Positions 8,723-17,530 of a stretch of 64,000 nucleotides of DNA are shown piece after piece (within the stretch, counting starts at the first letter, position 1; each line of letters begins with the position of its first letter). The translations under genes were made by a program, and so were the position numbers. Source of the DNA: Rhodococcus sp. NBC_00297 (GTDB taxonomy: Bacteria; Actinomycetota; Actinomycetes; Mycobacteriales; Mycobacteriaceae). Where the stretch lies: contig NZ_CP108041.1 in assembly GCF_036173065.1 (NCBI RefSeq), forward strand, positions 4,157,001 through 4,221,000. The letters run 5' to 3'. The notes under the pieces are model-generated. The model was given only the letters and a program-made list of their open reading frames with translations, searched no databases and was not told the DNA's origin.

Positions 8723-9562
8723 CTACCGCTGGGTGGTCGTCCGCGGCAGGACGCGCGAGGACAGCCTGACGATGATGTCCTGGTACCGCGATCCCGTGAT
8801 GCGGGCGAGGGCGTCGAGCGCGCGGGCGTCGTTGCCGATGAGCACGCGGGCCTTGTTCTTCTCCACTCCGCGCAGGATCACCAGGGCGGCCTGCTCCGGG
8901 GTGGTCTTCGCGAGGCGACGGTCGAAGAACTCGGCCACCGACTTCTGGTCCTGGCCCTCGGCGACGGTCGCGTTGCGGGCGATCGCCGTCTTGATGCCGC
9001 CCGGGTGGACACATGTGACGTGCACCGGGTGGCGGGCGATCAGCATCTCCTGGCGCAACGCCTCGGTGAAGCCGCGCACGGCGAACTTGGCTGCGTTGTA
9101 CGCGGACTGGGACGGGATCGAGAGGAGGCCGAACAGGCTGGACACGTTGACCACGTGACCGTCTCCCGACTCGACGAGATGCGGGAGGAATGCCTTCGTA
9201 CCGTTGACGACGCCCCAGAAGTCGACGTCGATCACGCGCTCGAGATCCTTGAACTCGGTCTTCTCGACGTCGCCGTGGAAGGCGATGCCGGCGTTGTTGT
9301 AGACCTGGTTCACCACACCGAAGTGCCGACGCACGGTCTCCGCGTAGTCGAGCACGCTGCCGCGTTCGCTGACGTCGAGGTGGTCGCTGCGGACCTCTCC
9401 GCCGCGCTGCTCCACGGCCGCCACGGTGGCGGCCAGGCCGACCGAGTCGACGTCGGACAGCGCGAGTCGTGCTCCCCGCGAAGCCAGTTCGAGAGCCAGC
9501 GCACGGCCGATCCCCGATCCGGCTCCGGTCACCACGGCCACTCGTCCACGGAACTCGCTCAT
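8723..9562 (-). CDS. SDR family NAD(P)-dependent oxidoreductase
   Basis: A 279-residue classical short-chain dehydrogenase/reductase. The cofactor loop TGAGSGIG is at residues 12-19, NNAG at 89-92, and the catalytic set is Ser141/142, Tyr155 and Lys159 (YNAAK). An Asp in LSDVDS after the second strand favours NAD(H), although this is only a rule of thumb. The start ATG overlaps the stop of the monooxygenase gene by four bases, so the two are translated together. In this context it probably oxidises an alcohol to the ketone substrate of the monooxygenase, or acts on a product. Confidence 0.85.
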   Translation of the reverse strand: MSEFRGRVAVVTGAGSGIGRALALELASRGARLALSDVDSVGLAATVAAVEQRGGEVRSDHLDVSERGSVLDYAETVRRHFGVVNQVYNNAGIAFHGDVEKTEFKDLERVIDVDFWGVVNGTKAFLPHLVESGDGHVVNVSSLFGLLSIPSQSAYNAAKFAVRGFTEALRQEMLIARHPVHVTCVHPGGIKTAIARNATVAEGQDQKSVAEFFDRRLAKTTPEQAALVILRGVEKNKARVLIGNDARALDALARITGSRYQDIIVRLSSRVLPRTTTQR

Positions 9563-11142
9563 CGGGAGATCGCCTTCTCGTCGTCGTTGTCGGTCGTCGC
9601 AGGGGTGGGGGTGCCGTCGACGGCGCTCACAGGCCTCGTGACGTCGCCGGCCGCGAGGGCGTCGTATGCCTCGAGGTCGAAGTTGCGGGTGATGCGGCGG
9701 AACTCGAAGGTGAAGTCCGGCCACAGCGTCGTGTTGTTGCCGTGCTTGTCGAGGTACCAGCTCGCGCACCCGCCGTTGAGCCACACCGTCTTGTTCAGCT
9801 TGGTCTGCAGGTCGGCGTTGAACTCGTCCTGCACCTCGCGGCGCACCTCGACGACACCGAGATCGTGCTTGTCGATCGTGTTGAGCGCGTCGATGACGTA
9901 GTTCAGCTGCGACTCGATCATGAACACCATCGAGGTGTGTCCCAGGCCCGTGTTGGGTCCGACCAGGAAGAACAGGTTGGGGAAGCCCGCGACCGTGGCG
10001 CCCTTGTATCCCTGCTGTCCGCGCTCGTCGAAGACCTCGGCGAGCGAGCGCCCGTCCTTGCCGAAGATGCCCTGGAAGGTGGGGGAATCGGTCACGTGGA
10101 ATCCGGTGGCGACCACCAGGGCGTCGATCTCGCGCTCGGTTCCGTCGGCCGTCACGATGGAGTGCGCCCGCACCTCACGGATACCGTCGGTCACCAGGTC
10201 GACGTTCGGTCGATCCAGTGCCGGGTAGTAGTTGTTGGAAATAAGCATGCGCTTGCAGCCGATGCGGAAGTTCGGCGTCACCTTGCGACGCAGCTCGGTG
10301 TCGCGGATGCCCTTCGCGATCTGTCGACGCGCGATGAACTCGAACGCCTTCATGAGCTTGGGGACGCGGGTGAGGCCGACGACCTGGGTCTCACGCGCGG
10401 CGTAGATGCCGGTGCGTGACAGACGCTGGTAGCCGGGGAGGTACTTGAACGCCAGCTTCTCGATGCGGGTGTACTCGCGGTCGAAGCGCGGGAGGACCCA
10501 CGGGGCGGTGCGCTGGTAGACGTCGAGATGGGCGACCGTCGGCGCGATGGCCGGGACGATCTGGATCGCGGAGGCGCCGGTACCGATGACGGCGACGCGC
10601 TTGCCCTCGAGGCTCGCGTCGTGGTTCCAGCGGGCCGAGTGGAAGATCTCGCCCTGGAAATCGGTGATGCCGGCGATGTCCGGGAGGTTCGGCTCGCACA
10701 GGGCGCCGACGGCGGAGACGACCTTCTTGGCCGTGAAGTTCCCCCGGGTGGTCACGATGTCCCACTGCGAGGTGGCGGTGTTCCAGCGGGCCGACTCGAC
10801 GTGGCAGTCGAAGACGTGGCGGTCGTACACGCGGTACTGCCGCGCGACGCTCTCGATGTACTTCTGGATCTCCGGCTGACGGGAGAACGAGCGGGTCCAG
10901 TCCGGATTCAGCGCGAACGAGTACGAGTAGAGGTGCGAGGGCACGTCGCAGGCGGCACCGGGGTAGGTGTTGTCGCGCCACGTGCCACCGACGTCGCTGC
11001 CGCGCTCGAGGACCAGGAAGTCGGTGCTTCCCTGCTGGCTCAGCTTGATCGCGGCGCCCAGTCCTGCGAAACCGCTGCCGATGATGATGGTGTCGACGTA
11101 GCGTGCAGCGACAGCGTCGGTATCTGTAACTGGAAGACTCAT
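9559..11142 (-). CDS. Flavin-containing Baeyer-Villiger-type monooxygenase
   Basis: A 527-residue NAD(P)H- and FAD-dependent monooxygenase. The FAD Rossmann motif GSGFAG lies at residues 22-27, the second dinucleotide loop GTGASA near 189, and between them FQGEIFHSARW fits the FxGxxxHxxxW fingerprint of Baeyer-Villiger monooxygenases, near residue 160. The family inserts oxygen next to a ketone carbonyl to form an ester or lactone. It is the first gene of the minus-strand cassette and faces the TetR regulator across a 60-bp region with a palindromic operator. Substrate is unknown; steroids, cyclic or long-chain ketones are all possible. Confidence 0.87.
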   Translation of the reverse strand: MSLPVTDTDAVAARYVDTIIIGSGFAGLGAAIKLSQQGSTDFLVLERGSDVGGTWRDNTYPGAACDVPSHLYSYSFALNPDWTRSFSRQPEIQKYIESVARQYRVYDRHVFDCHVESARWNTATSQWDIVTTRGNFTAKKVVSAVGALCEPNLPDIAGITDFQGEIFHSARWNHDASLEGKRVAVIGTGASAIQIVPAIAPTVAHLDVYQRTAPWVLPRFDREYTRIEKLAFKYLPGYQRLSRTGIYAARETQVVGLTRVPKLMKAFEFIARRQIAKGIRDTELRRKVTPNFRIGCKRMLISNNYYPALDRPNVDLVTDGIREVRAHSIVTADGTEREIDALVVATGFHVTDSPTFQGIFGKDGRSLAEVFDERGQQGYKGATVAGFPNLFFLVGPNTGLGHTSMVFMIESQLNYVIDALNTIDKHDLGVVEVRREVQDEFNADLQTKLNKTVWLNGGCASWYLDKHGNNTTLWPDFTFEFRRITRNFDLEAYDALAAGDVTRPVSAVDGTPTPATTDNDDEKAISR

Positions 11143-11181
11143 GAACTCAGACTAGGTCCTTATTGAGCGCAGGTCAACAGT

Positions 11182-11200
11182 TACTGACGAACGTTCAGTA
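11182..11200. promoter_or_regulatory. Palindromic operator between TetR gene and monooxygenase cassette
   Basis: Arms TACTGA (11182-11187) and TCAGTA (11195-11200) flank an inner 8-bp palindrome GAACGTTC (11189-11196, slightly off-centre). It sits in the 60-bp divergent region and ends two bases before the first possible ATG of the TetR gene. Position and symmetry are what a TetR autoregulatory site would show; binding is inferred. Confidence 0.55.
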
Positions 11201-11202
11201 GT

Positions 11203-11838
11203 ATGGAGCGCATGGACAGCGTGAAGCGAACGCGGCTCAGTCCGGAACAGCGGCGGGCCCAGCTCATCGACCTGGGGGTTGAGATGCTCTCGGAGCGCAC
11301 GCTGGACGCCATCTCGGTCGAGGACATCGCCGACCAGGCGGGCGTGTCGCGTGGGCTGCTCTTCCACTATTTCTCGTCCAAGCACGACTTCCACGTCGCG
11401 ATCGTCGAGCACACCAGCCGGCAGATGCTCGACGCCACCGAGCCACCCGTCGGGCTCGACCCGTTGACGACGCTCGCCGTGGCACTCGCGTCCTACGTCG
11501 ACTACGTCACCGAGCACCGCTCCAGCTACGTCTCGCTGCTGCGCGGCACCGCGAGCGGGGATCCGGACATGCGGGCCGTCTTCGAGCGCACCCGCGACGT
11601 CATGGTCGAACGGACGGTGTCGCAGCTCCCGCTGCTCGGTGTCGAGCGCACTCCGCGGATCGCACTGGCCATCCGCGGCTGGGTGGCGTTCTGCGAGGAG
11701 GTCACCATCACCTGGCTGAACCAGGAGGACCTCAGCCGGGACGAGCTGATCGAACTGCTGGTGCACGCGCTGCCTGCCGTGGCGCTGCCGACGGCGGACA
11801 CGACCGAGTTGTCGTGGGCGAGTGCCGACGCGGGATGA
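11203..11838 (+). CDS. TetR family transcriptional regulator
   Basis: A 211-residue repressor-type protein. The N-terminal helix-turn-helix is seen in AISVEDIADQAGVSRGLLFHYFSSKHDF (about residues 32-60), followed by a helical ligand-binding domain. Starts at 11203, 11212 (with GGAG just upstream) and 11221 are all possible; 11203 would make a nearly leaderless message. It is divergent from the monooxygenase-SDR-esterase genes and likely controls them and itself through the palindrome at 11182-11200. The inducer is probably a ketone, alcohol or acyl compound handled by that cassette. Confidence 0.86.
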   Translation: MERMDSVKRTRLSPEQRRAQLIDLGVEMLSERTLDAISVEDIADQAGVSRGLLFHYFSSKHDFHVAIVEHTSRQMLDATEPPVGLDPLTTLAVALASYVDYVTEHRSSYVSLLRGTASGDPDMRAVFERTRDVMVERTVSQLPLLGVERTPRIALAIRGWVAFCEEVTITWLNQEDLSRDELIELLVHALPAVALPTADTTELSWASADAG

Positions 11839-11941
11839 CACCTCGAGCGACACCCCCTTCGATCGACGGGTCCGCACCAGTAACGTGAGGGCGTACACCG
11901 GCGCACGAGCGGCGGTCGGCAGCACGAGAGGACGGCCTTCG

Positions 11942-12973
11942 ATGGGCGCGCAGATCAGTATCCCGACCGAGACGCGACACTCGGGAATCCTGGGAATCGG
12001 GGCCTACCGGCCCGAGCGTGTCGTCACCAACGAGGAGATCTGCAAGACCATCGACTCGAGCGACGAGTGGATCCGTACCCGTACGGGCATCGAGTCCCGC
12101 CGTTTCGCCGGGGAGAACGAGAACGTGGTCTCCATGTCGATCGAGGCCGGACGCCGTGCCCTCGAGAACTCCGGCGTGGACGCCGCCGAGATCGGCTGCG
12201 TCATCATCGCGACGTCCACTCACCTGTTGCTCACACCGCCCGCCGCGTCGATCATCGCGGACGCGCTCGGCACCGGTGGCCCCGGCGCCTTCGACCTCGG
12301 CGCGGGCTGCGCGGGCTTCTGCTACGGCCTCGCACTCGCCTCGGACATGGTTCGCGCGGGCACGTCGGACAAGGTGTTGGTCATCGGCACCGAGCACCTG
12401 AGCGTCACGACGCGACCCGACGATCGCGGCACGCGCATGATCTTCGGCGACGGTGCCGGCGCCATGGTCGTCGGCCGCACCGAGGAGCCCGGTATCGGAC
12501 CGGTCGTCTGGGGTTCGGACGGCTCGCAGGCCGACGCCATCAAGCAGGACAAGGACTGGCTGCAGTACTTCGCGGACCTGAAGGAGGATCCGAACGCCGA
12601 TCGTCCGTGGATCGCGATGACCGGTATCGCGGTCTTCCGCTGGGCGGCGTTCGAGATGGCCAAGGTGGCGCGCGAGGCCCTCGACAAGGCAGGCGTCAAG
12701 GCCTCCGAGCTGGACGTCTTCGTGCCGCACCAGGCGAACTCCCGCATCACCGATCTGCTGGCGAAGAGCCTCGAGCTCGCCGAGGACATCCCGGTGGCAC
12801 ACGACATCGCCGAGGCCGGCAACACCTCGGCCGCTTCGATCCCGCTCGCGGTGGAGGAGGTGCTGCGCACCGGCAAGGCGAAGAAGGGCGACACCGCCCT
12901 GCTGCTCGGTTTCGGTGCCGGCCTGTCGTTCGCCGGCCAGGTCGTCACGTTGCCGGAGGCCCCGACCGCCTAG
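11942..12973 (+). CDS. Beta-ketoacyl-ACP synthase III (FabH-like)
   Basis: A 343-residue thiolase-fold condensing enzyme. The Cys-His-Asn triad of FabH is visible as Cys123 (GAGCAGF), His263 (PHQAN) and Asn294 (AGNTSAAS), and the conserved WIRTRTGIE segment is near the N-terminus. Enzymes of this type condense an acyl-CoA with malonyl-ACP to start fatty-acid or meromycolate elongation. GAGAGGA about ten bases upstream supports ATG 11942 over longer in-frame starts. No other fas or mycolate genes are adjacent, so whether it is the housekeeping FabH or a specialised KAS III is open. Confidence 0.84.
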   Translation: MGAQISIPTETRHSGILGIGAYRPERVVTNEEICKTIDSSDEWIRTRTGIESRRFAGENENVVSMSIEAGRRALENSGVDAAEIGCVIIATSTHLLLTPPAASIIADALGTGGPGAFDLGAGCAGFCYGLALASDMVRAGTSDKVLVIGTEHLSVTTRPDDRGTRMIFGDGAGAMVVGRTEEPGIGPVVWGSDGSQADAIKQDKDWLQYFADLKEDPNADRPWIAMTGIAVFRWAAFEMAKVAREALDKAGVKASELDVFVPHQANSRITDLLAKSLELAEDIPVAHDIAEAGNTSAASIPLAVEEVLRTGKAKKGDTALLLGFGAGLSFAGQVVTLPEAPTA

Positions 12974-12978
12974 GCGTG

Positions 12979-13689
12979 TCAGAGGTGGCGCAGGAACCGG
13001 TCGGGGGCGTCGAAGAACGCCGACCAGTCCCGGACGACCTGCGCCTCCTCCCACGTCGTGGACGACAGACCGTCCTCGCCGAGTTCGAGCAGGCGTGCAC
13101 CCGGCATGGCGGCGAGCACCGGCGAGTGCGTCGCCATCACGATCTGTGAGCCCTCCTCGACCAGTTCCTTCATCACCGAGATCAACGCCAGACACGACTG
13201 GAACGACAAGGCCGCCTCGGGCTCGTCCATCAACCAGAGTCCGACTGCGACAGGGCGATCCGCGACATAGCGCAGAAACGACTGTCCGTGGGACAGCGCG
13301 TTGTAGACGACGTCGGTGTCGCGGACTCGCCGTGCGTCCGCGGACTCGAACAATCCGTGCATCGTCTCGGCGCGCAGGAAACACCCGCCCTGCGGCCGCG
13401 GTCGGGCACCGTGGCACGTCAGGTGCTTGTGCAGGTCGGTGTCCTGCGCCCCGCCGCTGGGTGACCACATCGCGTCGGCCGCACCGAGACCGAAGGCCCA
13501 GCACGCGGCCAGCGCCTCCATCAGCGTCGACTTCCCGGTTCCGTTCTCCCCGACGATCACGGTCACGGGACTGTCGAAGTCGAGCCCGGTGCGCACGATC
13601 TCGGCGACCACGGGTACCTGCAGATACCACGAAGCCGGGTCGAATCCCCTCCGTGGAGTGAACTCGACCCGGCTCAATGGCAGCGTCAC
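12979..13689 (-). CDS. AAA family ATPase, ABC/SMC-like P-loop protein
   Basis: A 236-residue P-loop protein. Walker A GENGTGKST lies near residue 50, Walker B LWLMDEPEAAL in the second half, followed by the MATHSPVL H-loop-like segment. This arrangement (an ENGxGKST loop and a DEPE Walker B without a transport partner) resembles the small stand-alone ATPases related to RecF/OLD proteins. No nuclease domain is evident. Start is GTG 13689, ten bases from the kgd stop on the same strand, so it may be cotranscribed after kgd. Function is unknown. Confidence 0.75.
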   Translation of the reverse strand: MTLPLSRVEFTPRRGFDPASWYLQVPVVAEIVRTGLDFDSPVTVIVGENGTGKSTLMEALAACWAFGLGAADAMWSPSGGAQDTDLHKHLTCHGARPRPQGGCFLRAETMHGLFESADARRVRDTDVVYNALSHGQSFLRYVADRPVAVGLWLMDEPEAALSFQSCLALISVMKELVEEGSQIVMATHSPVLAAMPGARLLELGEDGLSSTTWEEAQVVRDWSAFFDAPDRFLRHL

Positions 13690-13699
13690 AGGTGAACGG

Positions 13700-16600
13700 T
13701 CACCCGTTGAAGGCCGTGTCGATGATCTCGGCCTGCTCGACCGCGTGGACCTTGCTCGAACCCGACGACGGTGCGGACATCGGACGCCGCGAGACGCGCT
13801 TGATGCCGGACAGACGCTCGGGCAGCAGCTCCGGGAACGCGAGACCGAACGTCGGCCACGCACCCTGGTTGGCCGGCTCCTCCTGGACCCACCGGTACTC
13901 GGTGGCGTTGGGGTAGCCGTCCAGCGCCTCCGCGATGCGGCGGCTCGGGATCGGGTAGAGCTGCTCGACCCGCACGATGGCGACGTCGTCCCGCTTGTTC
14001 TTCTGCTTGAAGGCGAGCAGCTCGTAGTACAGCTTGCCGCTGACCATGAGCACCCGCTCGACCTTCTTGCGGTCACCGTCGCCCGAGTCGTAGGTGGGCT
14101 CGTCGAAGACGGAGTGGAACTTGCCGTCGGTGAAGTCCTCGATGTTGCTGACCGCAGCCTTGTTGCGCAGCATCGACTTCGGGGTGAACACGACCAGGGG
14201 CCGCTGGATGCCGTCACGTGCGTGACGACGCAGCAGGTGGAAGTAGTTCGCCGGCGTGGACGGCACCGCGACCGTCATCGATCCCTCGGCGCACAGCTGC
14301 AGGAACCGCTCGATGCGTCCCGAGGTGTGGTCGGGGCCCTGGCCCTCGTGGCCGTGCGGCAGCAGCAGCACGACGTCGGAGAGCTGACCCCACTTGGCCT
14401 CACCGGACGAGATGAACTCGTCGATGATGGACTGGGCACCGTTGACGAAGTCGCCGAACTGCGCCTCCCACAGCACCAGCGCGTCCGGGTTGCCCACGGA
14501 GTAGCCGTACTCGAAGCCGACCGCCGCGTACTCGCTCAGCGCGGAGTCGTAGACCAGGAACTTGCCCGGATCGTCGCTGCCGAGATTGTGCAGCGGCGTG
14601 TACTCCTCACCGGTCTTGCGATCGATGATGACCGAGTGCCGCTGCGTGAACGTGCCGCGACGGGTGTCCTGGCCGGACATGCGCACGAGCTTGCCCTCGT
14701 CGATCAGCGTGCCGAGTGCGAGCAGCTCGCCGAACGCCCAGTCGACCTTGCCCTCGTAAGCCATCTCGCGACGCTTGTCGAGGACGGGCTGCACGCGCGG
14801 GTGCACGGTGAAACCGTCCGGGACGTTGACGAACGCGTCGCCGATGCGGTGCAGAACCGACTTGTCCACCGCGGTGGTGAGCTTGGCGGGCAGCTGCTGG
14901 TCGAGCTCGACGGACTCGCTCGGCTCCGGGGTGTACTTCTCGAGTTCGCGCACCTCGTTGAAGACGCGTTCGAGCTGGCCCTGGTAGTCGCGGAGTGCGT
15001 CCTCGGCCTCCTTGAGGCTGATGTCGCCACGACCGATGAGCGACTCGGTGTAGCTCTTGCGGACGCTGCGCTTGGTGTCGATCACGTCGTACATCGCCGG
15101 CTGCGTCATCGAGGGATCGTCACCCTCGTTGTGGCCGCGACGGCGGTAGCAGATCATGTCGATGACGACGTCCTTGTGGAACTTCTGACGGAAGTCGACC
15201 GCCAGTCGAGCCACCCAGGCGCACGCCTCCGGGTCGTCGCCGTTCACGTGGAAGATCGGTGCGCCGATCATCTTCGCGACGTCGGTGCAGTACTCGCTGG
15301 AGCGCGAGTGCTCCGGCGCCGTCGTGAAGCCGACCTGGTTGTTGACGACGATGTGCACGGTGCCGCCGGTGCGGTACCCGCGCAGCAGCGCGAGGTTCAG
15401 CGTCTCCGCCACCACGCCCTGGCCCGCGAAGGCCGCGTCGCCGTGCAGCATGAGCGGCAGGACGGAGAAGCCGTCGGACGAGTCGCCCTTGTTCAGCATG
15501 TCCTGCTTGGCGCGGACCAGGCCCTCGAGGACCGGGTCGACCGCCTCGAGGTGCGAGGGGTTGGCCGTGAGCGACACCTTGATGTCGTTCTCGCCGAACA
15601 TCTGGATGTAGTTGCCCTCGGCACCGAGGTGGTACTTCACGTCGCCCGACCCGTGTGCGGCGGCCGGATTCATGTTGCCCTCGAACTCGGTGAAGATCTT
15701 CGAGTACGGCTTGCCGACGATGTTGGCGAGCACGTTCAGGCGTCCACGGTGCGGCATGCCGATGACGACCTCGTCGAGGGCGTGCTCGGCGGACTGGTCG
15801 ATGACCGAGTCCATCATCGGGATGACGGACTCCGCGCCCTCGAGCGAGAAGCGCTTCTGTCCGACGTACTTCGTCTGCAGGAACGTCTCGAACGCCTCGG
15901 CCGCGTTGAGCTTGCTCAGGATGTACTTCTGCTGAGCGACCGTCGGCTTGACGTGCTTGGCCTCGACGCGCTCCTGGAGCCACGCCACCTGGTCGGTCTC
16001 GAGGATGTGCGTGTACTCGATGGCGGCGTGCCGGCAGTAGGAGTCGCGCAGCACGCTGAGCACGTCGCGCAGCTTCATCTTGTCCTGGCCGTGGAAGCCG
16101 CCGACCTGGAACTCGCGGTCGAGGTCCCACAACGTCAGGTCGTGGCTGATCACGTCGAGGTCCGGGTGCATCCGGAACTTGTCCTTGGTGAACATCAACG
16201 GATCCGTGTCGGCCATGAGGTGGCCACGGTTCCGGTAGGCCGCGATGAGCTCGAGGACGCGCGTGTTCTTGTCGACGCCGCCGGTGGGCAGGTCACGACG
16301 CCAGCGGATCGGCTCGTACGGGATGGCCAGACCGTGGAAGATCTGGTCGTAGAACTCGTCGCTGATCAGCAGGTTGTGGATCGTGCGAAGGAAGTCGCCC
16401 GACTCCGCGCCCTGGATGAGGCGGTGGTCGTACGTCGAGGTGAGCGTCATCAGCTTGCCGACGCCCATCTCGGCGATGCGCTCCTCGCTGGAGCCCTGGA
16501 ACTCTGCGGGGTACTCCATGGCGCCGGCGCCGATGATGGTGCCCTGGCCGTTCATCAGACGTGGAACCGAGTGCACGGTGCCGATGGTGCCCGGGTTGGT

Positions 16601-17494
16601 CAACGAGATCGTGACGCCGCTGAAGTCGGCGGCGGTGAGCTTGCCGTCGCGCGCACGACGGACGATGTCCTCGTAGGCAGTGTGGAACTGGTTGAACGTG
16701 AACTCCTCGCACCCCTTGATCGCGGCGACGACGAGTGACCGCGAACCGTCCTTGCCCGGCAGGTCGATGGCGAGGCCGAGGTTGGTGTGCGCGGGGGTGA
16801 CCGCGTTGGGCTTGCCGTCGATCTCGGCGAAGTGCCGGTTCATGTTGGGGAACGACTTGACCGCCTGCACGATGGCGTAGCCGAGCAGGTGAGTGAACGA
16901 GATCTTGCCACCGCGGGTGCGCGCGAGGTGGTTGTTGATCACGAGACGGTTGTCGATCATCAGCTTCGCGGGGATGGCGCGCACGCTGGTGGCCGTCGGG
17001 ATCTGCAACGAGGCGGCCATGTTCTTGGCGACCGCGGCCGAGGCGCCGCGGAGCACCTTGGTCGTGTCCTCCTTCGGCGCGTCCGACTCCGGCTGTGCGG
17101 GCGGCACGGCCGCGGACTTCTTCTCCGCCGGCCCGGCGGCGGCGGTCGACTTCGCGGGGGCAGCTGTGGTCACGGGCTTGGTCTCCGCCTTCGGTGCCGG
17201 CTTGTCGGTCTTCGCGGCGGCCGGCTTGTCGGCCTTCGGCGCGGCAGGCTTCTCCGCCTTCGGCGCAGCAGGCTTGTCGGCCTTCGGCGCAGCTGCCTTC
17301 GCGGAAGCGGGTGCGGCTGTGGTGGTCTCGGTGTCGGTGGCGGGATCGCCGCTACCGTTCTGCTCGGGCGTGTAGTCGGCGAGGAACTCGTGCCAGCTCT
17401 CGTCGACCGACGACGGATCGGTCTTGAAACGCTGGTACATTTCGTCGACCAACCACTGATTCTGTCCGAACTGTGTTGTAGAGCTGCTGCTCAC
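13700..17494 (-). CDS. kgd: Multifunctional 2-oxoglutarate decarboxylase/dehydrogenase E1-E2 (Kgd)
   Basis: A 1264-residue fused enzyme as found in mycobacteria and corynebacteria, acting at 2-oxoglutarate in the TCA cycle. Residues 1-45 form the E1 N-terminal segment ([13 protein letters not shown]), ~50-150 are a Lys/Ala/Pro linker with repeated [17 protein letters not shown] units, ~155-400 are an E2-type acyltransferase core with the DHR motif near 355, and the rest is the ThDP-dependent E1 with MPHRGRLN and the cofactor motif GDAAFAGQG near 686. There is no lipoyl domain, as expected for this type, which works with a separate lipoylated E2. Start GTG 17494. In relatives GarA (an FHA protein) inhibits it. 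Confidence 0.95.
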   Translation of the reverse strand: MSSSSTTQFGQNQWLVDEMYQRFKTDPSSVDESWHEFLADYTPEQNGSGDPATDTETTTAAPASAKAAAPKADKPAAPKAEKPAAPKADKPAAAKTDKPAPKAETKPVTTAAPAKSTAAAGPAEKKSAAVPPAQPESDAPKEDTTKVLRGASAAVAKNMAASLQIPTATSVRAIPAKLMIDNRLVINNHLARTRGGKISFTHLLGYAIVQAVKSFPNMNRHFAEIDGKPNAVTPAHTNLGLAIDLPGKDGSRSLVVAAIKGCEEFTFNQFHTAYEDIVRRARDGKLTAADFSGVTISLTNPGTIGTVHSVPRLMNGQGTIIGAGAMEYPAEFQGSSEERIAEMGVGKLMTLTSTYDHRLIQGAESGDFLRTIHNLLISDEFYDQIFHGLAIPYEPIRWRRDLPTGGVDKNTRVLELIAAYRNRGHLMADTDPLMFTKDKFRMHPDLDVISHDLTLWDLDREFQVGGFHGQDKMKLRDVLSVLRDSYCRHAAIEYTHILETDQVAWLQERVEAKHVKPTVAQQKYILSKLNAAEAFETFLQTKYVGQKRFSLEGAESVIPMMDSVIDQSAEHALDEVVIGMPHRGRLNVLANIVGKPYSKIFTEFEGNMNPAAAHGSGDVKYHLGAEGNYIQMFGENDIKVSLTANPSHLEAVDPVLEGLVRAKQDMLNKGDSSDGFSVLPLMLHGDAAFAGQGVVAETLNLALLRGYRTGGTVHIVVNNQVGFTTAPEHSRSSEYCTDVAKMIGAPIFHVNGDDPEACAWVARLAVDFRQKFHKDVVIDMICYRRRGHNEGDDPSMTQPAMYDVIDTKRSVRKSYTESLIGRGDISLKEAEDALRDYQGQLERVFNEVRELEKYTPEPSESVELDQQLPAKLTTAVDKSVLHRIGDAFVNVPDGFTVHPRVQPVLDKRREMAYEGKVDWAFGELLALGTLIDEGKLVRMSGQDTRRGTFTQRHSVIIDRKTGEEYTPLHNLGSDDPGKFLVYDSALSEYAAVGFEYGYSVGNPDALVLWEAQFGDFVNGAQSIIDEFISSGEAKWGQLSDVVLLLPHGHEGQGPDHTSGRIERFLQLCAEGSMTVAVPSTPANYFHLLRRHARDGIQRPLVVFTPKSMLRNKAAVSNIEDFTDGKFHSVFDEPTYDSGDGDRKKVERVLMVSGKLYYELLAFKQKNKRDDVAIVRVEQLYPIPSRRIAEALDGYPNATEYRWVQEEPANQGAWPTFGLAFPELLPERLSGIKRVSRRPMSAPSSGSSKVHAVEQAEIIDTAFNG

Positions 17495-17530
17495 GGCAGG
17501 TGTTCGCCTCGTTTCCTTCTTCGTTCTCGC

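Noticed and set aside
13316..16738. An 1140-codon open frame on the plus strand opposite kgd.
   Set aside because: High-GC antisense shadow: Arg/Val/Glu-rich with no motif, and kgd on the other strand has complete conserved domains.
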